Origin: Paludibacteraceae bacterium
GTDB taxonomy: Bacteria; Bacteroidota; Bacteroidia; Bacteroidales; Paludibacteraceae
DNA: 37,619 bases
Reading direction: 5' to 3'
Assembly: GCA_905235505.1 (NCBI GenBank)
Contig: CAJOMJ010000023.1
Span: forward strand, 1 to 37,619
In this document: one piece after another, positions 17,643-25,021 of the stretch
How the letters are laid out: the number at the start of each line of letters is the position of its first letter
Position numbering within the stretch: position 1 is the first letter of the stretch
Program-made: the position numbers and the translations under genes
The notes under the pieces: generated by a model
The model's database searches: none
Told to the model about the DNA's origin: nothing
What the model saw: the letters and a program-made list of their open reading frames with translations, nothing else

Positions 17643-18296
17643 TTACATAGAAATATGGTTGAGTAATTCGCTTACTGATTGGCGTAGAGAGGATTGTTGC
17701 TGCTTGTCGGGGATGGTAGAGATGATATCTTCGGTGAATGCTTCCATCAGCAGTTTTCTTGCGGAACTGACAGATATACCCCGTTGCTGCATATAGAAGA
17801 GAGCGGACTCGTCGAGTTGACCGGTAGATGCCCCGTGAGAGGCTTTTACATCATCTGCATATATCTCCAACTGAGGCTGTGTGCGCATCTTGGCAGAGGT
17901 GGACAGCAGCAGGTTGCGGTTGGTCTGCTGTGCGTTGGTCTGTTGTGCGTCAGGGGCGATGTATAACTCACCGAGGAAAGAGCAACGGGTATTGCCGGCG
18001 AGTATGAATTTGAGTGTCTGACTGCTGGAGCCTCCGCCAACCTCGTGACGCACATTCGTATGCAGGTCGTACTGCTGACTGCCGCTTGCAATACAAAGTC
18101 CGTAGATGGCAGTGGAGCAACCGACGGCCTCGTGCACAACCTTTATGCTGTCGTGTCCGCTATGTCCGTCAATATTGATTATATGAACGGTGACACTTGA
18201 GTTGCGCTGTTGCCGGATCAGCAAATCGATGCCGGCAGCGGCATGAAACACCAAGTGCTTCTGCTCGTTTTCTGATATGATTATCTCTTCAGTCAT
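17643..18296 (-). CDS. sufD: Short SufD-like Fe-S assembly scaffold protein
   Basis: SufB/SufD-family protein of the SUF Fe-S cluster assembly complex, normally partnering SufB and the ATPase SufC. The C-terminal core is clear: NRNLLLS, LEIYADDVKASHGASTGQLDESALFY and QRGIS. ADDVKxSHGA is the SufD form, with the His that corresponds to E. coli SufD His360 kept and the neighbouring Cys358 replaced by Ala. It is only 217 residues, about half of typical SufD (around 430), lacking the N-terminal helical part and some of the beta-helix. ATG 18296 is six bases after the sufC stop, and no longer in-frame start exists. No sufB, sufS or sufE is in the window. It contains a duplicated AQQTN (residues 117-126). 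Confidence 0.85.
   Translation of the reverse strand: MTEEIIISENEQKHLVFHAAAGIDLLIRQQRNSSVTVHIINIDGHSGHDSIKVVHEAVGCSTAIYGLCIASGSQQYDLHTNVRHEVGGGSSSQTLKFILAGNTRCSFLGELYIAPDAQQTNAQQTNRNLLLSTSAKMRTQPQLEIYADDVKASHGASTGQLDESALFYMQQRGISVSSARKLLMEAFTEDIISTIPDKQQQSSLRQSVSELLNHISM
17921..17950 (-). repeat. 15-bp in-frame tandem duplication inside sufD
   Basis: Two 15-bp units at 17921-17935 and 17936-17950 differ by one base and encode AQQTN twice. Family members usually read close to AQQTxAYQTNRN here, so part of the similarity may be ancestral. The near identity at DNA level suggests a recent duplication or conversion. Confidence 0.6.
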
Positions 18297-18302
18297 CCGT
18301 TA

Positions 18303-19052
18303 TTAGTCTAACAACCAGTCGAACCCTTTTTGGTCTATCTCTTGTGCCAGTGTTCTATCGCCGGAGTGCACTACTCTGCCATTGGCGAGCACATGTACGA
18401 AGTCGGGCTGTATGTATTCTATCATCCTCTCATAGTGGGTGATGACGATAGCCGAGGTATCGGGTTTGCGTATTTGATTGAAACCTTCCGCCACTATCCG
18501 CAGGGCGTCCACATCGAGTCCTGAATCAGTCTCGTCGAGTATGGCGAGTGCCGGTTCGAGCATAGCCATCTGGAACATCTCGTTGCGCTTCTTCTCTCCT
18601 CCGGAGAATCCTTCGTTCACGCTGCGGTTGGCGAGGTTGCTGTCGAGACCTACGATGGCGCGTTTCTCACGCATGAGATGCAGGAATTCGGTAGCGGAGA
18701 GGGGTTCTTTGCCTTCGTATGCCCGCTTCTCGTTGACTGCAGTACGCATGAAGTTTACCATGCTTACTCCGGGTATTTCGACAGGGTACTGGAAAGAGAG
18801 GAAAATGCCTTCTCTTGCTCTCTGTTCAGGGGGCATAGAGAGGAGGTCTTTGCCTTTGAAGACAATGCTTCCCTGAGTTACTTCGTATTGCGGATTGCCG
18901 GTCAGCACTGCCGAGAGTGTTGACTTGCCGGCACCATTGGGACCCATGATAGCATGTATCTCGCCTTCGTCAATACTGAGAGTGATACCCTTGAGAATCT
19001 CTTTTCCCTGAATAGAGGCGTGCAAATCAGTTATCTGTAGAATTGTACTCAT
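18303..19052 (-). CDS. sufC: Fe-S assembly ATPase SufC
   Basis: Cytoplasmic ABC-type ATPase that drives conformational change of the SufB/SufD scaffold during Fe-S cluster assembly. Walker A GPNGAGKST is at residues 37-45, the ABC signature FSGGEKKR at 149-156, and Walker B with switch ILDETDSGLD at 171-180. The SufC-specific DETDSGLDVDALR is intact. The length of 249 residues is normal. It is followed by sufD after six bases and preceded by the glutaminyl cyclase gene with a two-base gap, so all are on one mRNA from the prs promoter. sufB, which commonly comes directly before sufC, is not here. Confidence 0.97.
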   Translation of the reverse strand: MSTILQITDLHASIQGKEILKGITLSIDEGEIHAIMGPNGAGKSTLSAVLTGNPQYEVTQGSIVFKGKDLLSMPPEQRAREGIFLSFQYPVEIPGVSMVNFMRTAVNEKRAYEGKEPLSATEFLHLMREKRAIVGLDSNLANRSVNEGFSGGEKKRNEMFQMAMLEPALAILDETDSGLDVDALRIVAEGFNQIRKPDTSAIVITHYERMIEYIQPDFVHVLANGRVVHSGDRTLAQEIDQKGFDWLLD

Positions 19053-19054
19053 GC

Positions 19055-20107
19055 TTAGTTATATAAGATGCATTGCATTAGTGTTTTGCCCACTGCCTCG
19101 AGTGTGTGAGGTGATATGTTGGTCATGTCGTCGTTGTGAGTATGCCACCAGTGGGCGAAACCGGTGTTGTTACGCGGGTTGTAATGTATGATGTCGATGC
19201 AGGGGATACCTGCGAGAGTGTTAACATAGTAGTGGTCGTCGGTGATAGGATATGACTGTACATCCTGAAACATGGCACCATAGCCGAGGCTCTTGGCAGC
19301 GCGCCACACTTCTTCGACCCTGTTGCCGGCAAAGGCTTCGGAGTAGTATTCTCTGGGGAACAAAGCATCGGGTGCTCCCACCATGTCAAGCAAGATACCG
19401 TAGGAGTATCGTACAGGGGAGGAGGTCTGCCCGTGGTTGGTCTGCTTGAGTTGTTGTGCCCAGAGTTGGGAACCGAGGCACCAAGTATCTTCGCGTTGCT
19501 GCCCTGTATAGAAGTCGGGAGTACCCATATCTTCGCAGTCGAAGAAGACTATATCGACAGGAGGTACGGCCTCGCCGCCTTCTTGCTTGAGACCCAACTG
19601 CCTTGCAATCTCCAGAAGCACTCCTACACCGGAGGCACCATCGTTGGCTCCGAGGATGGGTTTCATTCTGTCGGTGTATTCTTCCTCCTGGTCTGCCCAA
19701 GGGCGTGTGTCATAGTGGGCACAGAGCAATATACGCCGTTTGCCGGGATTGCCATAACGGGCGATGATGTTTACCACTTGTTGCATGTTGCCGGCGTAGT
19801 TCCTCATCTGCCCTTGCTGCACTTCGACCTCTGCACCGAAGCGACGGAGGGTGGACTGCAGATAGACGGCACACTCATGATGAGCCTCGCTGCCGGGCAC
19901 TCTTGCGCCCATACTCACTTGCTGTGCCACATAGAGGTAGGCACTATCGGCGGAGAAGGGGGGGAGAGAGGTGTTGGTAGTAGGCTTGGCTGCCTTTCCG
20001 CAACCGGAAAGGCAGACCAAGATACTTGCTATGGCAAGTGCAGTTGTGATATGTGAATAATGTTGCCTGATAAACAAAATATGCGGGTATTTACGGGACT
20101 TAAACAA
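19055..20107 (-). CDS. M28-family glutaminyl-peptide cyclotransferase, lipoprotein
   Basis: Envelope lipoprotein with the M28 zinc fold, closest in features to bacterial glutaminyl cyclase, which converts an N-terminal Gln left by signal peptidase I into pyroglutamate. Seen are a lipobox LSGC (Cys36), HYDTRP (131-136), GANDGASG (153-160, zinc Asp156), FFDCEDMG (188-195), ITDDHYYVN (288-296, zinc His292) and WHTHNDD (321-327). The enzyme is periplasmic in Porphyromonas and Prevotella and proposed as a drug target. An aminopeptidase role is the alternative. The start is TTG 20107; a stop lies just upstream and no ATG is available. A TTG at codon 11 would also give a good signal peptide. It lies 23 bp after prs. 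Confidence 0.87.
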   Translation of the reverse strand: MFKSRKYPHILFIRQHYSHITTALAIASILVCLSGCGKAAKPTTNTSLPPFSADSAYLYVAQQVSMGARVPGSEAHHECAVYLQSTLRRFGAEVEVQQGQMRNYAGNMQQVVNIIARYGNPGKRRILLCAHYDTRPWADQEEEYTDRMKPILGANDGASGVGVLLEIARQLGLKQEGGEAVPPVDIVFFDCEDMGTPDFYTGQQREDTWCLGSQLWAQQLKQTNHGQTSSPVRYSYGILLDMVGAPDALFPREYYSEAFAGNRVEEVWRAAKSLGYGAMFQDVQSYPITDDHYYVNTLAGIPCIDIIHYNPRNNTGFAHWWHTHNDDMTNISPHTLEAVGKTLMQCILYN

Positions 20108-20130
20108 TAAATAGTGTCAGTGTCGTTGAA

Positions 20131-21087
20131 TTATCTGTTCAGATTGAAGTCTCCTATAGAGCGGTGTTTCTGAATAGCGAGTATAGTGTTGGCGAATGGT
20201 TCGGCGACGGAGAGTATCTTTACTTTAGGGCACCTTGCAGTATCAAAGAGCAGGGTGTCGGTGAATACCAGTTCTTCCAGGTCGGATTTCATAATCTTCT
20301 CGCAGGCGTCTGCGGACATAAGACCATGGCATACGACGGCTCTTACGCTTGTAGCACCATTCTCTTTCATCAGGTGTGCGGCTCTACAGAGGGTGCCGGC
20401 AGTGTCGGCTATATCGTCAATGATGACTACATCTTTGCCTGCTACGTCGCCCAGCACTTTCATCTCGGCTATTTCGTTGGCTTTCTGTCTGTTCTTGTAG
20501 CACATAACCATAGGTGCGTTCAGTCTGGAGGCGAACTTGGCGGCACGTTTTGAACCACCCTCGTCGGGAGAGGCGATAATCAGGTTGGGGAGATTAAGGG
20601 TGTTGATATAGTCGGCAAAGGTGTTAAGTCCGTACAAGAGGTCAACGGGTATGTTGAAGAAGCCTTGTATTTGTTCAGCATGCAAGTCGATAGTAATGAC
20701 GCGGTCGGCTCCTGCCACCTGAATCATATCGGCTACCAACTTGGCACCTATACTGACGCGCGGGCGGTCTTTTCTGTCTTGTCGAGCCCACCCGAAATAG
20801 GGTATAACGGCGATGATTTTACTTGCGGAGGCACGCTTGGCAGCGTCGATCATGAGTAATAGTTCCATTAGATTGTCGGACGAGGGGCAAGTGGGCTGCA
20901 CCAGATAGACTGCTTGTCCGCGGACACTCTCTTGAAACTCAGCGGCGAACTCACCGTCGGCAAAGTGTTCTATATTGACTTTGCTGAGAGGTTTCTGAAG
21001 TAACTTACAAATGTTGCGGGCAAGAGGCTCGCCTTGACTACCCGCAAAAATCTTGTATCTGCGGGATTCTTCTACCATGCGTACCAT
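20131..21087 (-). CDS. prs: Ribose-phosphate pyrophosphokinase (PRPP synthase)
   Basis: Makes 5-phosphoribosyl-1-diphosphate from ribose 5-phosphate and ATP, feeding purine, pyrimidine, His, Trp and NAD synthesis in the cytosol. Class I features are all present: the N-terminal KIFAGSQGEPLA, flexible loop YFGWARQDRKDRPR (97-110), DLHAEQIQGFF (134-144) and the PRPP loop DDIADTAGT (224-232). At 318 residues it is full length. ATG 21087 is used; a second ATG three codons in is possible. It is first in the seven-gene minus-strand run and has a strong promoter at 21163-21194. Confidence 0.97.
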   Translation of the reverse strand: MVRMVEESRRYKIFAGSQGEPLARNICKLLQKPLSKVNIEHFADGEFAAEFQESVRGQAVYLVQPTCPSSDNLMELLLMIDAAKRASASKIIAVIPYFGWARQDRKDRPRVSIGAKLVADMIQVAGADRVITIDLHAEQIQGFFNIPVDLLYGLNTFADYINTLNLPNLIIASPDEGGSKRAAKFASRLNAPMVMCYKNRQKANEIAEMKVLGDVAGKDVVIIDDIADTAGTLCRAAHLMKENGATSVRAVVCHGLMSADACEKIMKSDLEELVFTDTLLFDTARCPKVKILSVAEPFANTILAIQKHRSIGDFNLNR

Positions 21088-21162
21088 GATGATTGACAGG
21101 TGTTTAGAGGTGGATTAAATGTTGTTTAGCCGTTATACTACGATGTAGTTTTTTCAGTGCTA

Positions 21163-21194
21163 CAAAGGTACAGCTTTTTCTCAATATGCGCAAA
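21163..21194 (-). promoter_or_regulatory. Promoter of the prs operon
   Basis: Minus-strand TTTG (21194-21191), a 20-bp spacer, then TACCTTTG (21170-21163): an exact Bacteroidota promoter. The predicted start near 21158 gives a leader of about 70 nt containing a small hairpin ACTAC-ATC-GTAGT. No other match was found upstream of the next six genes, so this probably drives prs to the U32 gene. Confidence 0.8.
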
Positions 21195-21408
21195 AGAAAA
21201 ATACGCATACAGGCAAGAAATTTTCTTTTTGTGTCGGGAAGAGAGGGGAGAGATGCTCGGGAATATGTTTAGATATTGGATGTAGTCGGGTATGCGGGTC
21301 AGAGAGGACAATATGACAAATAAATGAGACCAAGAGTATATTTACATGAGACCGAGCAGAAATTGACAGTGCAGTTTTTTCATTAAAAGTATTCTTCTCC
21401 TATTGATA
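21195..21408. other. Intergenic region between divergent promoters
   Basis: The gap between the divergent prs and esterase genes spans 21088-21486. Outside the two promoters I see no gene, tRNA or strong hairpin. A purine-rich stretch lies around 21236-21262, and ATGAGACC occurs twice at about 21325 and 21346. No operator could be assigned. Confidence 0.5.
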
Positions 21409-21440
21409 TTTGGATATGTGTGGACTTTTTTATATCTTTG
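21409..21440 (+). promoter_or_regulatory. Promoter of the acetylesterase-led operon
   Basis: TTTG at 21409-21412, a 20-bp spacer, then TATCTTTG at 21433-21440. The predicted start is near 21446, giving a leader of about 40 nt that is A/T-rich and lacks a Shine-Dalgarno site. Confidence 0.8.
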
Positions 21441-21486
21441 CATGCGTTTTTGGCATATAATATGTAGTAATAACTGTAAATAAGCA

Positions 21487-22281
21487 ATGAATATGAAGAA
21501 AGCATCAATATTGATAGTTATGATTGCGGCAGTATTCGCGGGTTGTAACACACAGAAGCCTGTGACGGTATATATGGTGGGAGACTCTACTATGGCAGAC
21601 CGTTATGACACGATAGAGACGCCCGAGAGGGGTTGGGGGCAAGTGTTTCCGACCTATCTGAATGAGAATGTAACGATAAAGAATCACGCCAAGAACGGTC
21701 GCAGTACGAAGTCGTATCTTGATGAGGGTCGTTGGGACAATGTGATGGAAACTCTCGGTAAAGGAGATATAGTGATAATACAGTTCGGGCATAATGACGC
21801 CAAGGAATCGGACACGGTGCGTTTCTGTCCTCCGGACAAGTATGCGGAGAATCTGCGGTTGATGATAAGTCAGGCGAAGAGCGTAGGGGCATTGCCTATA
21901 TTGTGCACACCTATAGCCCGTCGGCACTTCAAGAACGGTGAGTTGGAGTATGTGCACGGAGATTATCCTGATGCAGCGAAGAAGGTGGCGGCAGAGGAGA
22001 ATGTGCCGTTGGTAGATATGACGGCGAAGACTATGGAGTGGCTTGGCGAACTGGGAGATGAGGGGTCGCAACCTTATTTTGTATATATAATGGCGCCGGG
22101 TGAGTACAGTAAGTATCCGGAGGGAAAGACAGACAACACCCATTTGCGCCTTGCAGGGGCGTTGCATGTGGCACAGATGTTTGCGCAGGCAGTGAAAGAG
22201 CAGGGCATAGAGCCACTGAACCGGTATGTTATGCCGGACAATACGGGGTTGAAATACTCGGTAGGTTGCGGAATCAAATAG
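21487..22281 (+). CDS. Rhamnogalacturonan acetylesterase-like SGNH lipoprotein
   Basis: SGNH/GDSL-type esterase resembling carbohydrate esterase family 12, which removes acetyl groups from pectin rhamnogalacturonan. All catalytic blocks are visible: GDSTM (Ser34), NGRST (Gly71), GHND (Asn103) and DNTHL (Asp216, His219). Residues 1-20 form a signal ending in the lipobox FAGC, so the mature protein is a lipoprotein, probably surface or periplasmic. The 264-residue length fits a single-domain enzyme. A second ATG two codons in is an equally good start. No SusC/SusD pair or pectin lyase is next to it, so it is not part of an obvious polysaccharide locus here, and the substrate is a family-level inference. 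Confidence 0.88.
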   Translation: MNMKKASILIVMIAAVFAGCNTQKPVTVYMVGDSTMADRYDTIETPERGWGQVFPTYLNENVTIKNHAKNGRSTKSYLDEGRWDNVMETLGKGDIVIIQFGHNDAKESDTVRFCPPDKYAENLRLMISQAKSVGALPILCTPIARRHFKNGELEYVHGDYPDAAKKVAAEENVPLVDMTAKTMEWLGELGDEGSQPYFVYIMAPGEYSKYPEGKTDNTHLRLAGALHVAQMFAQAVKEQGIEPLNRYVMPDNTGLKYSVGCGIK

Positions 22282-22349
22282 GGGTCAGGAATATGCATTT
22301 ATGCAGTTGTCTCGGAGTGAGGTAAGCGCAGGCTTCCGGAACCGATGAC

Positions 22350-22390
22350 GAGAGCATAGAGATAGCATAGAGATAGCATAGAGATAGCAT
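22350..22390. repeat. 11-bp tandem repeat
   Basis: GAGATAGCATA is repeated just over three times between 22361 and 22390-22393, preceded by a diverged unit GAGAGCATA. It lies between the acetylesterase and PCMD-like genes. It is too short and has no spacers, so it is not a CRISPR array. Confidence 0.75.
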
Positions 22391-22406
22391 GATGAGAGCA
22401 AGTAAT

Positions 22407-22427
22407 ATACCCCAATTGGGGGGGTAT
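22407..22427. other. CCCC-AATT-GGGGGGG palindrome
   Basis: ATACCCC (22407-22413) pairs with GGGGTAT (22421-22427), with a perfect inner palindrome CCCCAATTGGGG and a run of seven G. It lies 47 bp before the PCMD-like gene. No T-run follows, so a terminator is doubtful. The G-run could be length-variable. Confidence 0.45.
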
Positions 22428-22474
22428 GATATAACCAAAGAGATGTAAAGAACAATAATACTAAATAATTTAAT

Positions 22475-23437
22475 ATGAAGAAATCAATCATTATTTTGTT
22501 TGCTGTGACAGCAAGTATCAGTGCATTTTCCCAGAAAGCGGAGTTGTTACCATACGCAGACTTTGAGCAGTGGGCGGTGCGTTACATTAAGGAATCAGGA
22601 ATAATAGGCGGCAATACGGTGACGCTGTATGCCGTTGCTCCTACGGACACTCTTTCGGAGAACAAGCCGTTCAAGTATGGCACGAAAGGTAATATCTGGG
22701 GAGTGAGCAACGCGTACGCAAAAGTGAGCGGTGTGGAGAAGGGCAGTAACACTTTGAGTCCTGAATATCGCGATGAAAAGAACGGTTACTGCTGCCGTTT
22801 GGATTCGAGGATGGAGACAGTGACGGCTTTGGGTATAATAGATATAAGGGTTCTCATTTCGGGAACATTATACACAGGGCGGAGCATAGAACCAATACGC
22901 ACTCAGAAGGACCCGTATCAGAATATAGACTTCGGTGTAGAGTTCAACAAATGCCCCAAGGCACTCATGTTTGACTACAAAGCAAAGATCTCACCTGAGA
23001 ACACCATAGTAATAGCCAAGGGTATGGGTAAGCCGAAGAAGGCAGAAGGTCATGCTGAGGCACAGGTACTGATGGTGCTTCAGAAGCGTTGGGAGGACGA
23101 GAAAGGCAATATCTATGCAGAGCGTGTAGGAACGGCTTTTGAGCGTTACAGCAAAGACCAGAATGAGTGGGTTAACGGACATGAGGTGCCTATCTTCTAC
23201 GGTGACATGACGGGTACGGAGTTGTACAGACGATATGGTCATTATATGGGTTTGTGTCTGCCGATGCGTGCCATGAATTCGAAGGGTAAGATAGTGCCTG
23301 TGCAAGAGGTAGGTTGGGCACCAAAGGGTACACAGCCGACGCACATGATTATCAATATAGCTTCGGGCTATCATGAAGCGTTTGTGGGTTACGACGGCAA
23401 CTCGTTCTGGGTAGATAATGTGAAATTGGTATATTGA
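22475..23437 (+). CDS. Secreted PCMD-like protein (putative carbohydrate-binding)
   Basis: A 320-residue exported protein with a clean signal peptide (MKKSIIILFAVTASISAFSQ, cut before KAELL). It has the look of the Bacteroidota PCMD family (putative carbohydrate metabolism domain): ADFEQW near the start, GNIWGVSNAY in the middle, ISGTLYTGR (about 129-137) and the end GNSFWVDNVKLVY, typical of a beta-sandwich. Family members are often beside polysaccharide-use genes, but the biochemical role is not established. It lies 193 bp after the acetylesterase, separated by repeats, with no promoter match of its own. Family assignment is from memory of the pattern and moderately sure; an unrelated secreted beta-sandwich protein is possible. 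Confidence 0.65.
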   Translation: MKKSIIILFAVTASISAFSQKAELLPYADFEQWAVRYIKESGIIGGNTVTLYAVAPTDTLSENKPFKYGTKGNIWGVSNAYAKVSGVEKGSNTLSPEYRDEKNGYCCRLDSRMETVTALGIIDIRVLISGTLYTGRSIEPIRTQKDPYQNIDFGVEFNKCPKALMFDYKAKISPENTIVIAKGMGKPKKAEGHAEAQVLMVLQKRWEDEKGNIYAERVGTAFERYSKDQNEWVNGHEVPIFYGDMTGTELYRRYGHYMGLCLPMRAMNSKGKIVPVQEVGWAPKGTQPTHMIINIASGYHEAFVGYDGNSFWVDNVKLVY

Positions 23438-23455
23438 GACAAGGGAGAAAGATAT

Positions 23456-23472
23456 AAGGAGAAAGAGCGATG
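23456..23472 (+). promoter_or_regulatory. Shine-Dalgarno site of the GT2 gene
   Basis: AAGGAG at 23456-23461 lies eight bases before ATG 23470. This is one of the few good Shine-Dalgarno sites in the window and fixes the start. Confidence 0.6.
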
Positions 23473-24627
23473 GCGGAGTGGTTGTCAGGAATAGGGCTTG
23501 CGGGAGAGATACTGATTGGAGTATTTCTATTAGCATGGCTATACCAACTCTATTTCTGGCTTCGGTATATGCAAGGTGTGAACCGTTGGCGCCGCAGGAA
23601 GAGCAAGGGCAGGGTTACGTTGAATGAGGAGCAGCCGCCGGTGTCGGTGATTGTATGCGCCCGCAACGAGGAGCAGAACCTTTCGGACTATCTGCCACAA
23701 CTGCTTTCGCAGCATTACCCGAAATATGAGGTTATAGTGGTGGACGACGGCAGTGAGGACGATACACGGCTTGTTGTAGAGCGGTTGCAGCATCGCTATA
23801 AGAACCTGAGGCTTACCTTTGTGCCGCATGACGCGAGGGTTATATCTTCAAAGAAGCTTGCCGTGACACTGGCAGCCAAGGCGGCGCAATACGACTACCT
23901 GTTGCTGACGGATGCGGATTGCCGTCCTGAATCCAATATGTGGATGGCGAATATGATGCAGGGGTTTACTCCCGGGACGGAGGTAGTGCTGGGGTTCGGC
24001 GCATATTTCGAGAGGAAGAGTGTGCTTGACCGATTCATACAGTATGACACTCTGTTTGCGGGTATGCAGTATATGGGAATGGCGGCGGCTCATCATCCGT
24101 ATATGGGTGTAGGCAGGAATCTTGCATACAGGAAGGACACCTTCTTCAGGAACAACGGTTTTGCGGGCATGCTTGACAGTCGTTCGGGCGATGATGACCT
24201 GTTTGTGAACAAGGTTGCGAACAGCAAGAACACCGCTATTGTGGCAACACGGGAGTCGGTGACATGGTCGATAGAGAAGCAGAGTTGGAAAGAATGGCTG
24301 CAACAGAAGTTGAGACATCTGAGCGTGTCGCCCAAATACAAGACATCAAGCAAGATGTTTCTCACATTCGAGCCATTGACAAGAGCTTTGTTGTACGGCG
24401 GGTTGATAGCAACAGCGATTATCTGCCCATGGCAAATAGGCATAGCAGCAGCGGGCTTGGCGACAGCAAGGCTTGTATGGCAGATGACGATTGTGAGCAC
24501 TACAGCTCACGGGTTCGGTCTGAGGGGTTACTACCTGAGTGTCCTCTTTTTCGACATCTTCTTTCCGCTCTTCAACCTGATGCTGATGCTGCATAACTCA
24601 CTGTTTCCGCAGAGACGCCGCTGGTAA
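23470..24627 (+). CDS. Membrane-anchored GT2 glycosyltransferase
   Basis: A 385-residue inverting family 2 glycosyltransferase. A membrane segment (about residues 8-30) precedes the GT-A domain: VSVIVCARNEEQNLSDYL, VVDDGSEDDT, the metal-binding LLTDADCRPE, and the acceptor-site SGDDDLF (about 237-243). The usual QxxRW appears as QKLRHLS, so Trp is replaced. Two or three C-terminal hydrophobic segments (about 300-375) follow. This layout suits enzymes that extend a lipid-linked or surface glycan at the inner membrane. Donor and acceptor are unknown. A second, shorter GT2 of related layout is at 29014-29859. Confidence 0.9.
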   Translation: MAEWLSGIGLAGEILIGVFLLAWLYQLYFWLRYMQGVNRWRRRKSKGRVTLNEEQPPVSVIVCARNEEQNLSDYLPQLLSQHYPKYEVIVVDDGSEDDTRLVVERLQHRYKNLRLTFVPHDARVISSKKLAVTLAAKAAQYDYLLLTDADCRPESNMWMANMMQGFTPGTEVVLGFGAYFERKSVLDRFIQYDTLFAGMQYMGMAAAHHPYMGVGRNLAYRKDTFFRNNGFAGMLDSRSGDDDLFVNKVANSKNTAIVATRESVTWSIEKQSWKEWLQQKLRHLSVSPKYKTSSKMFLTFEPLTRALLYGGLIATAIICPWQIGIAAAGLATARLVWQMTIVSTTAHGFGLRGYYLSVLFFDIFFPLFNLMLMLHNSLFPQRRRW

Positions 24628-24661
24628 CAAAATAAAGGAATAACACAAACGATATACAATT

Positions 24662-24967
24662 ATGGAAGAACAGAAACTTCAAGTCAACCTCTCTCCCGAA
24701 GTGGCGGAGGGTGTTTATGCAAATCTGGCTATAATAGCCCACTCGTCGAGCGAGTTCGTTATTGACTTTGTCCGCACGATGCCGGGAGTGAATCAGGCCA
24801 ATGTGAAGTCACGCATTATTCTGACACCCGAGCATGCCAAGAAACTGCTTTTTGCGTTGCAAGAGAATGTAAGCAAATACGAGCAGCAGTTCGGCAAGAT
24901 AAAAATCAGCGGTAATCCTACTCCGGGTTCTACCATTCCTCTGTCGTTCGGAGGCGGTGAGGCATGA
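24662..24967 (+). CDS. DUF3467 protein
   Basis: A 101-residue small protein recognised as DUF3467 from the segments LSPEVAEGVYANLAIIAHSSSEFVIDFVR, PGVNQANVKSRIILTPEHAKKLL and ALQENVSKYEQQFG. No signal or membrane segment; the Gly-rich tail ends GGGEA. Function is not known. In Bacteroides, as I recall, a DUF3467 gene follows rpoC, but here it sits between a glycosyltransferase and a nucleoside phosphorylase, so this may be a second copy or a moved gene. Confidence 0.88.
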   Translation: MEEQKLQVNLSPEVAEGVYANLAIIAHSSSEFVIDFVRTMPGVNQANVKSRIILTPEHAKKLLFALQENVSKYEQQFGKIKISGNPTPGSTIPLSFGGGEA

Positions 24968-25021
24968 GGGTATTGAGAGTTTGCCATTGACGATAAAGTT
25001 ACATATAATCAGAAGAGTACC

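Noticed and set aside
22350..22393. Short repeat cluster as a CRISPR array
   Set aside because: Units are 11 bp and directly adjacent with no unique spacers; no cas genes in the window.
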